Source: BOG-908 sp965198855
GTDB taxonomy: Bacteria > Pseudomonadota > Alphaproteobacteria > Acetobacterales > Acetobacteraceae
Assembly (NCBI GenBank): GCA_965198855.1
Contig: CBDAPZ010000002.1
Coordinates: forward strand, 124,001 to 188,000
Length of the DNA: 64,000 nt
Reading direction: 5' to 3'
Shown: one piece after another, positions 42,042 to 51,027 of the stretch
How the letters are laid out: every line of letters starts with the position of its first letter
Numbering within the stretch: the stretch's first letter is position 1
Program-made: the position numbers and the translations under genes
The notes under the pieces: generated by a model
What the model saw: the letters and a program-made list of their open reading frames with translations, nothing else
Database searches by the model: none
Told to the model about the DNA's origin: nothing

Positions 42042-42935
42042 ATGCCCCGCGCCGACCTGAACGACCTTGCAGCCTTCCTCGCCGTGGCACGTCATCGCAG
42101 TTTCACCAAGGCTGCCGCACAGCTTGGCGTGTCTCAGTCGGCATTGAGCCAGACCGTTCGCGCGCTGGAGGCGAGGCTGGGCTTGCGCCTGCTGACACGC
42201 TCCACGCGCAGTGTGTCCACCACCGAGGCAGGCGAGCGCCTGCTACTGGCGGCAGGGCCGCGCCTCGACGAGATCGATGCGGAGCTGAGCGCCCTCAACG
42301 AGCTTCGCCATAAGCCCGCCGGCTCGATACGCATCACCGCGCATGATCACGCGGTGCGGACGGTGCTGTGGCCGGCGTTGGCGAAGCTGCTGCCGGCGTA
42401 TCCCGACATAAAGGTGGAAGTCGTGATCGACTATGGCCTGACCGACATCGTAGCCGAGCGCTACGATGCTGGCATACGCACCGGCGAGATCGTGGCGAAG
42501 GACATGGTAGCCGTGCGCATCGGGCCGGATCTCCGCTCCACGGTGGTCGGCGCGCCGTCCTACTTTGCCGGCCGTGCCAAGCCGAAGCGCCCGCAGGACC
42601 TGACAAGCCATAGTGGGATCAATCTGCGCCTGCCGACGCATGGCGGGCTTTACGCCTGGGAGTTCGAGAAGGGTGGCCGCGAGTTGAGGGTGCGGGTCGA
42701 GGGCCCGTTGGTGTTCAACGCCACGGCACCCATGCTGGAAGCGGCGCTCGCCGGGTTCGGCGTGGCCTACCTGCCCGAGACCGATGTTCTGGACCACCTC
42801 GCCCATGGACGGCTGGTGCGGGTGCTTGCCGATTGGTGCCCGCCTTACCCCGGCTATCACCTGTATTATCCAAGCCGCCGCCAGCCCACACCGGCATTCA
42901 ACCTCCTCGTCGAAGCGCTGCGCTTTCGCGCCTGA
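42042..42935 (+). CDS. LysR-family transcriptional regulator
   Basis: A 297-residue LysR protein with N-terminal DLNDLAAFLAVARHRSFTKAAAQLGVSQSALSQTVRALEARLGLRLLTR and a full effector domain including ALAGFGVAYLPETDV. It belongs to the large group that controls a divergent oxidoreductase or cupin gene. The cupin at 41943 is the obvious target. Confidence 0.93.
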   Translation: MPRADLNDLAAFLAVARHRSFTKAAAQLGVSQSALSQTVRALEARLGLRLLTRSTRSVSTTEAGERLLLAAGPRLDEIDAELSALNELRHKPAGSIRITAHDHAVRTVLWPALAKLLPAYPDIKVEVVIDYGLTDIVAERYDAGIRTGEIVAKDMVAVRIGPDLRSTVVGAPSYFAGRAKPKRPQDLTSHSGINLRLPTHGGLYAWEFEKGGRELRVRVEGPLVFNATAPMLEAALAGFGVAYLPETDVLDHLAHGRLVRVLADWCPPYPGYHLYYPSRRQPTPAFNLLVEALRFRA

Positions 42936-42967
42936 GTGATTAAACAAGGCACTTGCGAGAAAACCCA

Positions 42968-43723
42968 ATGCAGACACGCCATGTTCCCCAAATCGATCGC
43001 CGCTACTGGTTCGGCATAATTTTCGCCAGCATCTTCGGCACCAATCTGGGAGATCTCTACGCCCATGACAGCGGTCTCGGGCTCGGCCTTGGCCTGCTGG
43101 TGCTGATCGTATTGTTCGGCGCAGTCATCTGGATCGAATCTAAGGACCGTCTCGCGCACGAGCTCTATTACTGGTTCGCGATCATCATCGTTCGCACCGG
43201 GGCGACGAACATTGCCGACGCCCTGGCATATCGAGTCCGTATCCCGGCGCTGGAGCTTGCCGTCAGCCTCGCGGCGATCGTTGCGGTTCTCGCATGGTTC
43301 GGCGCGGCACGGCCCGCGCAAGGCGGCAAGGATGCCGCAAACCCCGCACGTGCAGAGGCCAATGCGACCTATTGGGTTACGATGCTCGGGGCAGGCGTAT
43401 TCGGAACCGTTGCCGGCGATATCTGTTCGCATCGCTTCGGTCAGGGCCCGTCCTCGATCGGCTTGGGATTGATGCTCGTCGTTTTTCTCATCGCCGCAAG
43501 ATCGCGTGCGGCAACACAGGTTGCGCCTTATTGGTGCGCCGTGGCACTCGCGCGCACCGCAGGCACCTGCATGGGAGATTGGCTCGCGGAGAACAGGTTC
43601 CTGCAGCTCGGTCTGCCAATTTCGACCCTACTGAGCGGAACCGCGTTTATCGGCCTCCTGCTGCTATGGCGCAGCGCGCCGGTGGAAGGCGCAAACACCG
43701 GCGCCGACCCTGCGCTGAACTGA
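42968..43723 (+). CDS. COG4705-type membrane protein
   Basis: About 251 residues from ATG 42968 (a TTG 15 bases upstream is possible). Two tandem halves each have FGTNLGDLYAHDSGLGLG/FGTVAGDICSHRFGQGPSSIGLG and hydrophobic helices, giving about eight transmembrane segments. This internal repeat is characteristic of COG4705 membrane-anchored proteins. Their function is unknown; in some bacteria they are linked to metal or acid stress. It follows lysR by 30 bases on the same strand. Confidence 0.75.
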   Translation: MQTRHVPQIDRRYWFGIIFASIFGTNLGDLYAHDSGLGLGLGLLVLIVLFGAVIWIESKDRLAHELYYWFAIIIVRTGATNIADALAYRVRIPALELAVSLAAIVAVLAWFGAARPAQGGKDAANPARAEANATYWVTMLGAGVFGTVAGDICSHRFGQGPSSIGLGLMLVVFLIAARSRAATQVAPYWCAVALARTAGTCMGDWLAENRFLQLGLPISTLLSGTAFIGLLLLWRSAPVEGANTGADPALN

Positions 43724-43879
43724 TCCTACCCGACAACACTGCGCCGCAAATTCGGCTGGCGAACAGGCCTGGATTGATCCTTGGTCCCACCTGTTCGCAA
43801 TTTCTATCGTCTGCAATCAGTCTTTGCGGCTGTATAGAGCCACGACCTGCTTTTGGCACAACCGGCGCCTTGTTGGATC

Positions 43880-44962
43880 ATGTGGATGAACATCACCACT
43901 TACTGTCACCGAGTAACCGTTCCGATCCTGCTTCTTTGCAGCGTGTTCCTCCTGCCTTCCGTCGCTGCGGCCGCTGCCTTCCAAACTGGGCCCTGCACGC
44001 AATCTCCCGGCGCGACACAGATCTGCAGCTTCGCGGATCCGGAAGACATGGTCAAAATTCCCGGCACGAAGTGGATACTTGTCAGCGAACAAGGCGACCA
44101 ACCCGGCTCGAGCGGCTTTGCGCTGATCGACACAAAGACACTTCGGGTGACCGGTATCAAGGCCAGCGACATCGAGCCCGGCGCTGCCCCGCAATGCCTC
44201 GGCGCTTTTCATCTAGGCGGAATCGGGCTCAGACGTGAGGGGGGCGTATTGCGCCTGGTGGCGATCGAGCATGGCGCGGACAAACGCGAAGCGGTGGCCT
44301 CGTTTGACGTGGACGCGATGCCAGCCATCCCAACGCTGAAATGGGCAGGATGTGCACTGGCACCTGCCCCGCTTTTCCTGAATTCCATAACAGCCCTGCC
44401 GTCGGGCGGTTTCGCAGCGACGCACATGTTCGATCGCACGATCGCCGCCAAAGATCCCGCCGCGCAAAAACAACGTTTTCTTGCCAAGGAAAGCACCGGT
44501 TACGCCGTCATGTGGTCGGCCTCGGGCGGTTGGCAGAAGATCCCCAATTCTGACGGTTCGTTTCCGAACGGGATTGATTCCAGCCTGGATGGTAAAACGC
44601 TCTACATGGCGGAGACCTATGGCCATCGTATCGACGCCTTTGCGCTCGATGGCTCAAACCGCCGCAGCGTGCCTGTTGCGATGCAGCCGGACAATGTGCG
44701 GGTGACCGACAAGGGCGAAGTTATCGTCGCCGGCGGCACCGGCATACCGATCGTCTCGACCGAAGGCTGCGCCAAGTTCCGGCCGCAGGGCTGTGGATTT
44801 CCATCCGCGGTGGTGCGTATCGAGTTCGGTAGTGCCAGTGTGTCGAAGCTGTTTTCCGATGATGGCACGAAGGTGCCGGGCGCATCGGTGGGCCTGCTTA
44901 CCGACGGAAAGCTTTTTATCGGGACGTCGTTTGGTGATCGGGTTACGGTCGTTTCGCGGTGA
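43880..44962 (+). CDS. Secreted beta-propeller (SMP-30/gluconolactonase-like) protein
   Basis: About 360 residues from ATG 43880 or 43886, with a clear signal peptide (VTVPILLLCSVFLLPSVAAAAA). The body has propeller-like repeats (FPNGIDSSLDGKTLYMAETYGHRIDAFAL, then PDNVRVTDKGEVIVAG) as in SMP-30-like and strictosidine synthase-like proteins. Cysteines near residues 43 and 54 may be disulfide-bonded. It probably acts in the periplasm as a lactonase or esterase; the substrate is unknown. Confidence 0.75.
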   Translation: MWMNITTYCHRVTVPILLLCSVFLLPSVAAAAAFQTGPCTQSPGATQICSFADPEDMVKIPGTKWILVSEQGDQPGSSGFALIDTKTLRVTGIKASDIEPGAAPQCLGAFHLGGIGLRREGGVLRLVAIEHGADKREAVASFDVDAMPAIPTLKWAGCALAPAPLFLNSITALPSGGFAATHMFDRTIAAKDPAAQKQRFLAKESTGYAVMWSASGGWQKIPNSDGSFPNGIDSSLDGKTLYMAETYGHRIDAFALDGSNRRSVPVAMQPDNVRVTDKGEVIVAGGTGIPIVSTEGCAKFRPQGCGFPSAVVRIEFGSASVSKLFSDDGTKVPGASVGLLTDGKLFIGTSFGDRVTVVSR

Positions 44963-44975
44963 ACGGGAAGACAGG

Positions 44976-45040
44976 ACTTCTTTTCTGAAGAAAAGAAGCA
45001 AAAGACTTTTATTCGCTGTCGCGGTTTTATGGGCAGCATA
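44976..45040. repeat. Hairpin repeat R6 (half element)
   Basis: CTTCTTTTCTGAAGAAAAGAAG followed by AAAAGACTTTTATTCGCTGTCGCGG-type sequence, ending about 20 bases before the next start codon. It lies between two genes on the same strand, so it would separate their transcription. Confidence 0.85.
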
Positions 45041-45059
45041 AGCCTTAATGGAGAAAATC

Positions 45060-45524
45060 ATGAAGCGCAGTGTGAGCTATTTCGTCGGAGCCGCAATGCT
45101 GACCGCCTTCGGGGCATCCGCGCAAGACGACGCGGCCTCAACCGAAGCGTTGAAGAACATGCTCTGGCAGAAGGAGCTCAAGATCTACGAAGGCAGAGCG
45201 CACGGCAACCTGGATTTTTATCTCGCCAACACAAGCCCGAACTTCCTTGCCTGGCCGCCGATCTCCGACAGGCCTATCGGCAATGAAGGACTTAAAAAAA
45301 CCGTCGTTCGCGTTGCGGCCGGCCACGAGGTGATCAAGAGCGAGGTCACCGGTTTCACGAAGGATGGCGATACGGCAATTATCTACTATCTCAACCACCG
45401 CACGATGAAGGCCGATGGCACGCCGGTCGATGAAAGCTTTGCGAATATCCATGTTTGGATCAAGCGCAACGCGCAGTGGGTTCTGTTGGGCGGGCTGTCC
45501 CGCCAGTTGCCCCCGGCGAAATAG
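45060..45524 (+). CDS. Secreted NTF2/SnoaL-like protein, paralogue 1
   Basis: 154 residues from ATG 45060 (GGAG six bases upstream; ATG 45048 is an alternative). A signal peptide ends near GASAQD. The mature part has KIYEGRAHGNLDFYLANTSPNFLAWPP, EVTGFTKDGDTAIIYYLNHRTMKADGTPVDESFANIHVWIKR, a DUF4440-type NTF2 fold. It is about 60% identical by eye to the next gene, showing a tandem duplication. Function is unknown; such proteins bind or isomerise small ligands. Confidence 0.75.
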   Translation: MKRSVSYFVGAAMLTAFGASAQDDAASTEALKNMLWQKELKIYEGRAHGNLDFYLANTSPNFLAWPPISDRPIGNEGLKKTVVRVAAGHEVIKSEVTGFTKDGDTAIIYYLNHRTMKADGTPVDESFANIHVWIKRNAQWVLLGGLSRQLPPAK

Positions 45525-45542
45525 CAGAACAGGCGTATCGAT

Positions 45543-46031
45543 ATGAAGCCTCAAAATTTCCTTGTTCTCCTGACTGCTATGTCGGGCATCCTTTCGCTGG
45601 GCATGCTATCGACCAGCTATGCCGAAGATGCGAGCGTTCCCAGCAATCCGGTCGAAGCGCTCATATGGTCGCAGGAGCACAAGATCTATGACGGGCGTGC
45701 GCATGGCACGGTGCAATATTACATCGACCACACGAGCCCCAATTATCTAGCCTGGCCGCCTGTCGTCGACAGGCCGATCAACAACGATGGCCTCAAGAAG
45801 GGCCGGCAAGTCGTCGCCGGTGGCCACGAGATGATCAAGAGCGAACTCACCGGCTTCACGCAGGATGGCGACACCGCCATCATCTACTATCTCAATCACC
45901 GCACCATGCGCGCCGACGGCACACCAGTCGACGAGCAATTCGCCAACATCCACGTATGGATAAAAAGGGGCGATAGCTGGGTTCTGCTCGGAGGCATGTC
46001 GCGTCTGCTACCAGGCGCCAAAAGCAAATAA
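45543..46031 (+). CDS. Secreted NTF2/SnoaL-like protein, paralogue 2
   Basis: 162 residues, starting 18 bases after its paralogue. Signal peptide MKPQNFLVLLTAMSGILSLGMLSTSYAED; the mature domain repeats the paralogue's conserved blocks (KIYDGRAHG, SPNYLAWPP, DGDTAIIYYLNHRTMRADGTPVDEQFANIHVWIKR). The two are co-transcribed and lie upstream of the TonB-dependent receptor, so a joint role in handling an imported compound is plausible but unproven. Confidence 0.75.
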   Translation: MKPQNFLVLLTAMSGILSLGMLSTSYAEDASVPSNPVEALIWSQEHKIYDGRAHGTVQYYIDHTSPNYLAWPPVVDRPINNDGLKKGRQVVAGGHEMIKSELTGFTQDGDTAIIYYLNHRTMRADGTPVDEQFANIHVWIKRGDSWVLLGGMSRLLPGAKSK

Positions 46032-46041
46032 AACCATCTGA

Positions 46042-46137
46042 AGCAAGAAAAGCTCTCCGCAGATGAAGCAGATCAGGACGATGACTACCCGTTTTTCATT
46101 TCTTGAGTTACGTCATCTGCGGAAAACCTTTCTTGCT
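46042..46137. terminator. Long inverted repeat after the NTF2-like pair
   Basis: The 25-base arms 46042-46066 and 46113-46137 (AGCAAGAAAAG...CCGCAGATGA and its complement) match at all but about three positions, separated by 46 bases. It begins ten bases after the preceding stop. It can act as a terminator, but the long loop also suits a small decayed inverted-repeat element. Confidence 0.6.
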
Positions 46138-46264
46138 CGACCCATATGGCCCACGATGAACATAGCGTGATCGCACCTCGGATAATTCTTTTGTAATTGT
46201 TTGTCACTCAAGATCAGCACCCCAAGCTGCACCTGGCAGTTTTCTTTTGGGGTTCCGGGCGATC

Positions 46265-48556
46265 ATGAAATACGCGGCAAGCAGATCCTTCAGCATCATC
46301 GCCGCATGCGGGCTTGCCGTCATGGTGGCGCCTGTGGCCCGCGCCGCCGATCCCACTTCGAACAGCGACACGCCGGCCCCACCGGGCCAGGCGGTGGCAC
46401 CGGACGGAAAGGTGGAGGCTGTCATCGTGACAGCCCAGCGCACGCGTCAGAACCTACAGAAAGTTCCGGTCACCGATACCGTTCTCTCTGCTAAACAGCT
46501 GGAAAACAAACAGGTCTTCGTAACGTCGGACGCGCTGAAATTCGTACCGAACGTCATCGCTCTCAGCGGCTCCGGCTATGCACAGGCCAATTACTACTTC
46601 CGCGGCATCGGCGAATCCGACGGTTTCCAGACCTTCGACTCCCCCGTCGCCACCTATGTGGACGACGTGGTGCTCGGACGTCTCGGCGGTGCCAACTCCG
46701 AGCTGCTCGATCTCGACCGTGTCGAGGTGTTGCGCGGTCCGCAGGGCACCGTGTTTGGCCGGAACACCACGGGCGGCGCCGTGCTGCTCTACTCGAAGAA
46801 ACCGACCGATGATTACCACGCCAAGGCCGAGGTCGCCTTCGGCTCGCATAACCAGCTCGATAGCCGCTACATGGTGAACATGCCGGTGGTGCCCACACTG
46901 GACATGCGCCTCTCTGCTTTCGAATTCCGCAACGATGGCTTTCAGAAAGACATAGATAACGGCAAGGACAATTACGGTGGCCAGGAGAACTGGGGCGTGA
47001 GGGGCGCTTTGCGCTGGCGCCCGAACGCGGATCTCGATTGGAACGTCGCACTGGATTACAGCCACGAATCCGGCCAGCAATATGGCGTTGCGACAGATCC
47101 AAACGACCCTGCGGAATGGACGCAAAAGCCGGGCATCGTCGGCAATTCCTTCAAGGCCGTCAGCACCTCCTTGAACGATTGCACGAATGGCGGCTCGGCA
47201 CTCGATTGGGAACGCAACAACTGCTCCGGCAGCATCACCACCAATCTCGGGCTCACCTCCAATCTGCACTACACCGTCACGCCGGATCTGAGCCTGGAGT
47301 TCATCACCGGCATACGTCAGGATACACAAAGCTACTCGCTCGATGTCGGTTTCGATAATCCGTTTGGCTTGCTTAAGGATTACGTGATCCCGACCGACTC
47401 GGTGTTCGAGCAGATGTCGCAGGAACTCAAGGCATCCGGCAATTTCTTCAACGGCTTCATCACCTATGTTGGCGGCCTCTACTTCTTCCGTGAATGGGAC
47501 ACCACGCGGATCGACAGCTTTCTGCGCCTCGGCACCTCGTTGATCGCGACAGCGGCGGACCGCACCGCCGTCGGCGACGAGAAGGTGCGTAATGGCACCA
47601 CCAGCGAAGCCGGCTATCTCCAGACCGATACCCACCTCACTTCCAAGCTGACCTTGACCACAGGCTTGCGCTACACCCACGACCACAAGGAAGTAGCCGT
47701 CAATTACAACAACGGCACGACAGGCGCGCTGATCTACGATACCGCCGATATCGCCGGCCAGAAGAGCATCGAGACCTATCGTTTTACCCCCAAGGTGGCG
47801 ATCAGCTACCAGGTGACGCCGGACGCCATGGTGTATGGTTCCTATGTCGACGGCTTCAGATCCGGCGGCTGGAACGGTCGGGCACAGACCGCCGCGGGGT
47901 TCACCAGCTTCGGCGACGAAAAGGCACAATCCTGGGAACTCGGCTGGCGCACGCAGTTATTCGACGAACGCCTGCGCCTCAACGGCACGTTCTTCTGGGT
48001 GAACTATAACAGCCTGCAGCTCCAGAGCAGCTATGTCGCAGCAGATGGGGAAATCACCTCGATCTTTGCCAACGCCGGCAACTCCGAAGTGCGCGGCTTC
48101 GAGCTGGAGTCACAAGCCGTCATAACCGATGATCTCATCGCCAATGTCAGCCTCGGCCTGCAGGATGCGAAGTTTACCGAACTCTCGCCAGGCGTTGCCT
48201 CGGCTGATGGCCTTACGCTGAAATCGGCGGTGCCCTTCTCGCCACCGGCAACCTTCACCGCCGGTCTGACCTATCATCTTCCGGCACCTTGGGCGCGCGG
48301 CGATTTCACCGTGGCGGCCAATTTGCAGTGGATCCCGCCCTACAATACCGGCTCCGCCGCAACCGCCGGCGATACACCGACACAGGACATCGTCAGCGGC
48401 GCGATCACCTACAAGCCTGCCGATTTCAACAAATGGTCGGTGAGCCTGGAATGCACCAACTGCTTGTTCCGCTATTATGTGACGAACCAGTCCGGCTCCT
48501 ACGAAGCCATTACCCAGCCCGGCTATGTCGGCGTGCGCCTGCGTTACGACATGTAA
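46265..48556 (+). CDS. TonB-dependent receptor
   Basis: A 763-residue outer-membrane receptor from ATG 46265. The signal peptide ends at ARAADPT; a TonB box-like EAVIVTAQRTRQNLQKVPVT follows. The plug has LKFVPNVIALSG, FRGIGESDG and VEVLRGPQGTVFGRNTTGGAVLLYSKKP. A 22-strand barrel ends in YVGVRLRYDM. This is the sphingomonad/xanthomonad-type receptor with no N-terminal signalling domain. It imports siderophores or other large ligands; the ligand is not evident. No TonB or ABC genes lie nearby. Confidence 0.93.
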   Translation: MKYAASRSFSIIAACGLAVMVAPVARAADPTSNSDTPAPPGQAVAPDGKVEAVIVTAQRTRQNLQKVPVTDTVLSAKQLENKQVFVTSDALKFVPNVIALSGSGYAQANYYFRGIGESDGFQTFDSPVATYVDDVVLGRLGGANSELLDLDRVEVLRGPQGTVFGRNTTGGAVLLYSKKPTDDYHAKAEVAFGSHNQLDSRYMVNMPVVPTLDMRLSAFEFRNDGFQKDIDNGKDNYGGQENWGVRGALRWRPNADLDWNVALDYSHESGQQYGVATDPNDPAEWTQKPGIVGNSFKAVSTSLNDCTNGGSALDWERNNCSGSITTNLGLTSNLHYTVTPDLSLEFITGIRQDTQSYSLDVGFDNPFGLLKDYVIPTDSVFEQMSQELKASGNFFNGFITYVGGLYFFREWDTTRIDSFLRLGTSLIATAADRTAVGDEKVRNGTTSEAGYLQTDTHLTSKLTLTTGLRYTHDHKEVAVNYNNGTTGALIYDTADIAGQKSIETYRFTPKVAISYQVTPDAMVYGSYVDGFRSGGWNGRAQTAAGFTSFGDEKAQSWELGWRTQLFDERLRLNGTFFWVNYNSLQLQSSYVAADGEITSIFANAGNSEVRGFELESQAVITDDLIANVSLGLQDAKFTELSPGVASADGLTLKSAVPFSPPATFTAGLTYHLPAPWARGDFTVAANLQWIPPYNTGSAATAGDTPTQDIVSGAITYKPADFNKWSVSLECTNCLFRYYVTNQSGSYEAITQPGYVGVRLRYDM

Positions 48557-48578
48557 GCGGAAGCGGATCCTGACGGTG

Positions 48579-49646
48579 TCAGGGGATGCGCCATCCTGGA
48601 ACCGTCTGGAGGAAATTGCGCAAACCACTCGCCCATATGGAAGGGTGGTTCAGCGTCTCGTGGCCGTAGAGGCTCGCTGCATCAGTGACCATGATCTTGT
48701 GGAAATTGCCACCGGTCGGAATGTGCAAAAGCTCCGGCGGATTGAGCAGGTCATCGGCGAAGTTGATCGACAGGAACGGCGCCGAGATCCGGCCGAGCAA
48801 GGGGGCCGGATCGTAGTCGAAAGAGCTGTCAAACTGGAACAAGATGTCGCAGGCATTCGCCGTCTTCTGCTCCTTGTCGACAAGCGCCTTGAACAAACCC
48901 TGCGCAGCCGCCCGGTTCGGCGCGCTTGCCTGAAGCCGATCCACGTCGCCGGTCATGATGGCGAATAACGGTGCTGCGGCAATGCTCCACTCCCGCGGCG
49001 GATGCTTCGGGTCAGGCTGGCCGCCGCGCCAGTCCGGGTCGGTCTGGATCGCCTGCATGATCGTCTCTCGCCACAGCATGTTGCGGCCGGCAACCGGTGC
49101 CGGCGTGCTCGCCACGGCCACGAAGGCGTCGGCATCGCCAGGGTATCTTTCAGCCCACAGCCATGTCTGCATACCGCCCATCGATGTGCCCAGCACCACC
49201 TTCGCGTGCGCAATACCCAATCGGGCCAGCAAGGCGTGGCTGGCCTCCACTTGGTCGATATATCCGTAACGCGGAAACCGGCCGCACAGCCCATCCGACG
49301 GCTTCGACGAACCACCCGCGCCAATGCCATCCGGGATCACCAGGAACAATCCCGCAGCATCGAGTGGCTTCCCGGGGCCATAAAGACCATCCCGCATATC
49401 GGCCGTCACGAAGGAGCGCGCAGAACCCGTCGTGCCGTGCAGCAGCACTGCCGCATTGGCCACTTGCCCTTTCGCGTCGAGCTTGGGCTTGCCAATGGTG
49501 AGGTAATGCAGCCGAAGCTCCGCAATGGTCTGGCCGCTTTGCAGCCGATAATCGCCAAGCGCGAGGCTTCCTTCTGAAGGTGACGGCGCTTGGGCAGCGG
49601 CGGCGATCGGAAACAGGCTGGCGAACAGCAAGGCTGGAAAGCGCAT
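48579..49646 (-). CDS. Secreted alpha/beta-hydrolase, homoserine acetyltransferase-like
   Basis: A 355-residue protein with signal peptide (PALLFASLFPIAAAAQA) and a MetX-type alpha/beta-hydrolase domain: LRLHYLTIGKP, AVLLHGTTGSA, nucleophile VLGTSMGGMQTWLWAERYPG, late INFADDLLNPPEL (Asp) and GHETLNHP (His). True MetX enzymes are cytoplasmic, so this exported relative is more likely a hydrolase. It converges on the TonB-dependent receptor gene with 22 bases between the stops. Confidence 0.85.
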   Translation of the reverse strand: MRFPALLFASLFPIAAAAQAPSPSEGSLALGDYRLQSGQTIAELRLHYLTIGKPKLDAKGQVANAAVLLHGTTGSARSFVTADMRDGLYGPGKPLDAAGLFLVIPDGIGAGGSSKPSDGLCGRFPRYGYIDQVEASHALLARLGIAHAKVVLGTSMGGMQTWLWAERYPGDADAFVAVASTPAPVAGRNMLWRETIMQAIQTDPDWRGGQPDPKHPPREWSIAAAPLFAIMTGDVDRLQASAPNRAAAQGLFKALVDKEQKTANACDILFQFDSSFDYDPAPLLGRISAPFLSINFADDLLNPPELLHIPTGGNFHKIMVTDAASLYGHETLNHPSIWASGLRNFLQTVPGWRIP

Positions 49647-49675
49647 CTTGGATTCCGGTGACGGAGGCTTGAAAG

Positions 49676-49738
49676 CCTTTTTTTCTGAAGAAAAGAAGCA
49701 AGAGACTTTTGCGTCGCTGTCGCGGTTTTACCCGGCAA
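49676..49738. repeat. Hairpin repeat R7 (half element)
   Basis: CTTTTTTTCTGAAGAAAAGAAG-type hairpin, AGAGACTTTTGCGTCGCTGTCGCGG, ending at the TAA of the histidine kinase (49728-49730). The stop codon sits inside the consensus. Confidence 0.85.
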
Positions 49739-50891
49739 CGGGGGCTTCTATGTGAAACACGAGCCTGACGGTCGTGCCGGCCCCGGGGGCAGTCTCCAAC
49801 TCCAGCTTGCCATTCGACTGCTCGACAAACCCCTTGACCATCGACAAGCCCAGGCCGGTGCCCTTGCCGAGTGCCTTGGTCGTGAAGAACGGTTCCATCG
49901 CACGCGCGGCAACCTCGGCGGTCATGCCGGCGCCGGTATCGGTGACCGCGATCTCCAGCGCCGCGCCAGGCCGCAGGCGAGTGGCGACCACGATCTCGCT
50001 TCCCCGAGGAGCCGCATCGGCCGCGTTCCTGACGAGATTTAGGAGCGCCATCTCGAGCTGCCCGGAATCCAGCGACGTCAACAAGGGGCTATCTGCCAGA
50101 TCCAGCCGCACCCTCGACCCCGATCCCGCCATCTGATCCAGAATCGCGTCGCAGCCGGAGATCACGTGGTTGACGTCCACCCTCTGGTCGTCGTGGAACT
50201 GCCGCCGCGCGAAGGAGAGCATCTGGTCGGTGAGCCTGGCCGCCCTGCGAGCGCCCCAGGTCGCGCGCTCCACCTGCTTGATCCGTCGGTCAGGATCGGC
50301 CTCGGTCTCCAGCCGCTCCAGGTTGGCCAGCACGATCGTCATCAGGTTGTTGAACTCGTGCGCCAGGCTGGAGGCCATGGCGCCCAGCGTGTCCATGCGC
50401 TGGGTCTGCACCATCGCCGCCTCCGTCTCGCGCCTTCGGCTGACGTCCAGCTGGCTCGCGAAATGATAGATGAGTGTCCCCGCGCTATCGATCACCGGGC
50501 TCACGAACAGGGCATTCCAGAAGCTCGAACCGTCCTTACGGTAGTTGACCAGCTCGAGATGGACATCCTCCTGCGCTCGCAAGGCGCGGCGTATCTCCTC
50601 GATCGCCGCCGGATCGGTCGCCTCCCCCTGCAGGAAGCGGCAGTTGCGGCCGATGATCTCCTCCTGGGTGTAACCGATCAGCTGTTCGAACGCCTGGTTG
50701 CAGAAGATGATGGGGTTGTCGGGTAGATGCGGGTCGGAAAGGCACATCGGCATACGGCTCATCTGAACCGCCGCGAAGAAGATATCTGTGCCCGCCGTGC
50801 CGCGAGCCGGGCCTACCACGTTGCGGCCACCGGAGATGTGATGACCGCCTTCCGGCACACGATAGGAAGGTTCAACGGGTGGAAGGCTCAT
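49728..50891 (-). CDS. LOV-domain sensor histidine kinase
   Basis: A 387-residue soluble kinase. Residues ~38-155 form a LOV/PAS domain with the flavin-adduct motif GRNCRFLQGE (Cys84), FVSPVIDSAGTLIYHFASQLDV and NYRKDGSSFWNALF. It is thus a probable blue-light receptor. The kinase core has an H-box SSLAHEFNNLM (His178), an N-box LNLVRNAADA, G1 VTDTGAGM and G2 GKGTGLGLSM. There are no membrane segments. The divergent receiver at 51028 is the likely partner. Its stop is inside hairpin repeat R7. Confidence 0.93.
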   Translation of the reverse strand: MSLPPVEPSYRVPEGGHHISGGRNVVGPARGTAGTDIFFAAVQMSRMPMCLSDPHLPDNPIIFCNQAFEQLIGYTQEEIIGRNCRFLQGEATDPAAIEEIRRALRAQEDVHLELVNYRKDGSSFWNALFVSPVIDSAGTLIYHFASQLDVSRRRETEAAMVQTQRMDTLGAMASSLAHEFNNLMTIVLANLERLETEADPDRRIKQVERATWGARRAARLTDQMLSFARRQFHDDQRVDVNHVISGCDAILDQMAGSGSRVRLDLADSPLLTSLDSGQLEMALLNLVRNAADAAPRGSEIVVATRLRPGAALEIAVTDTGAGMTAEVAARAMEPFFTTKALGKGTGLGLSMVKGFVEQSNGKLELETAPGAGTTVRLVFHIEAPVAG

Positions 50892-51027
50892 GATGATCCC
50901 CGAAAGCCGGCCAAAACACCGAGCAGCAGGCGGGCACGCCGTTCAACTCTCGCGGCATCCATATAGCAGGCCGGAACACTCACGTCTGTAAGGCGCTGTT
51001 CTTTCTCACCTTGGGATTGCTTCACGC

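Noticed and set aside
46454..47929. 491-residue minus-strand frame under the TonB-dependent receptor
   Set aside because: It is a shadow of a high-GC gene with clear receptor motifs; it has no recognisable domain.
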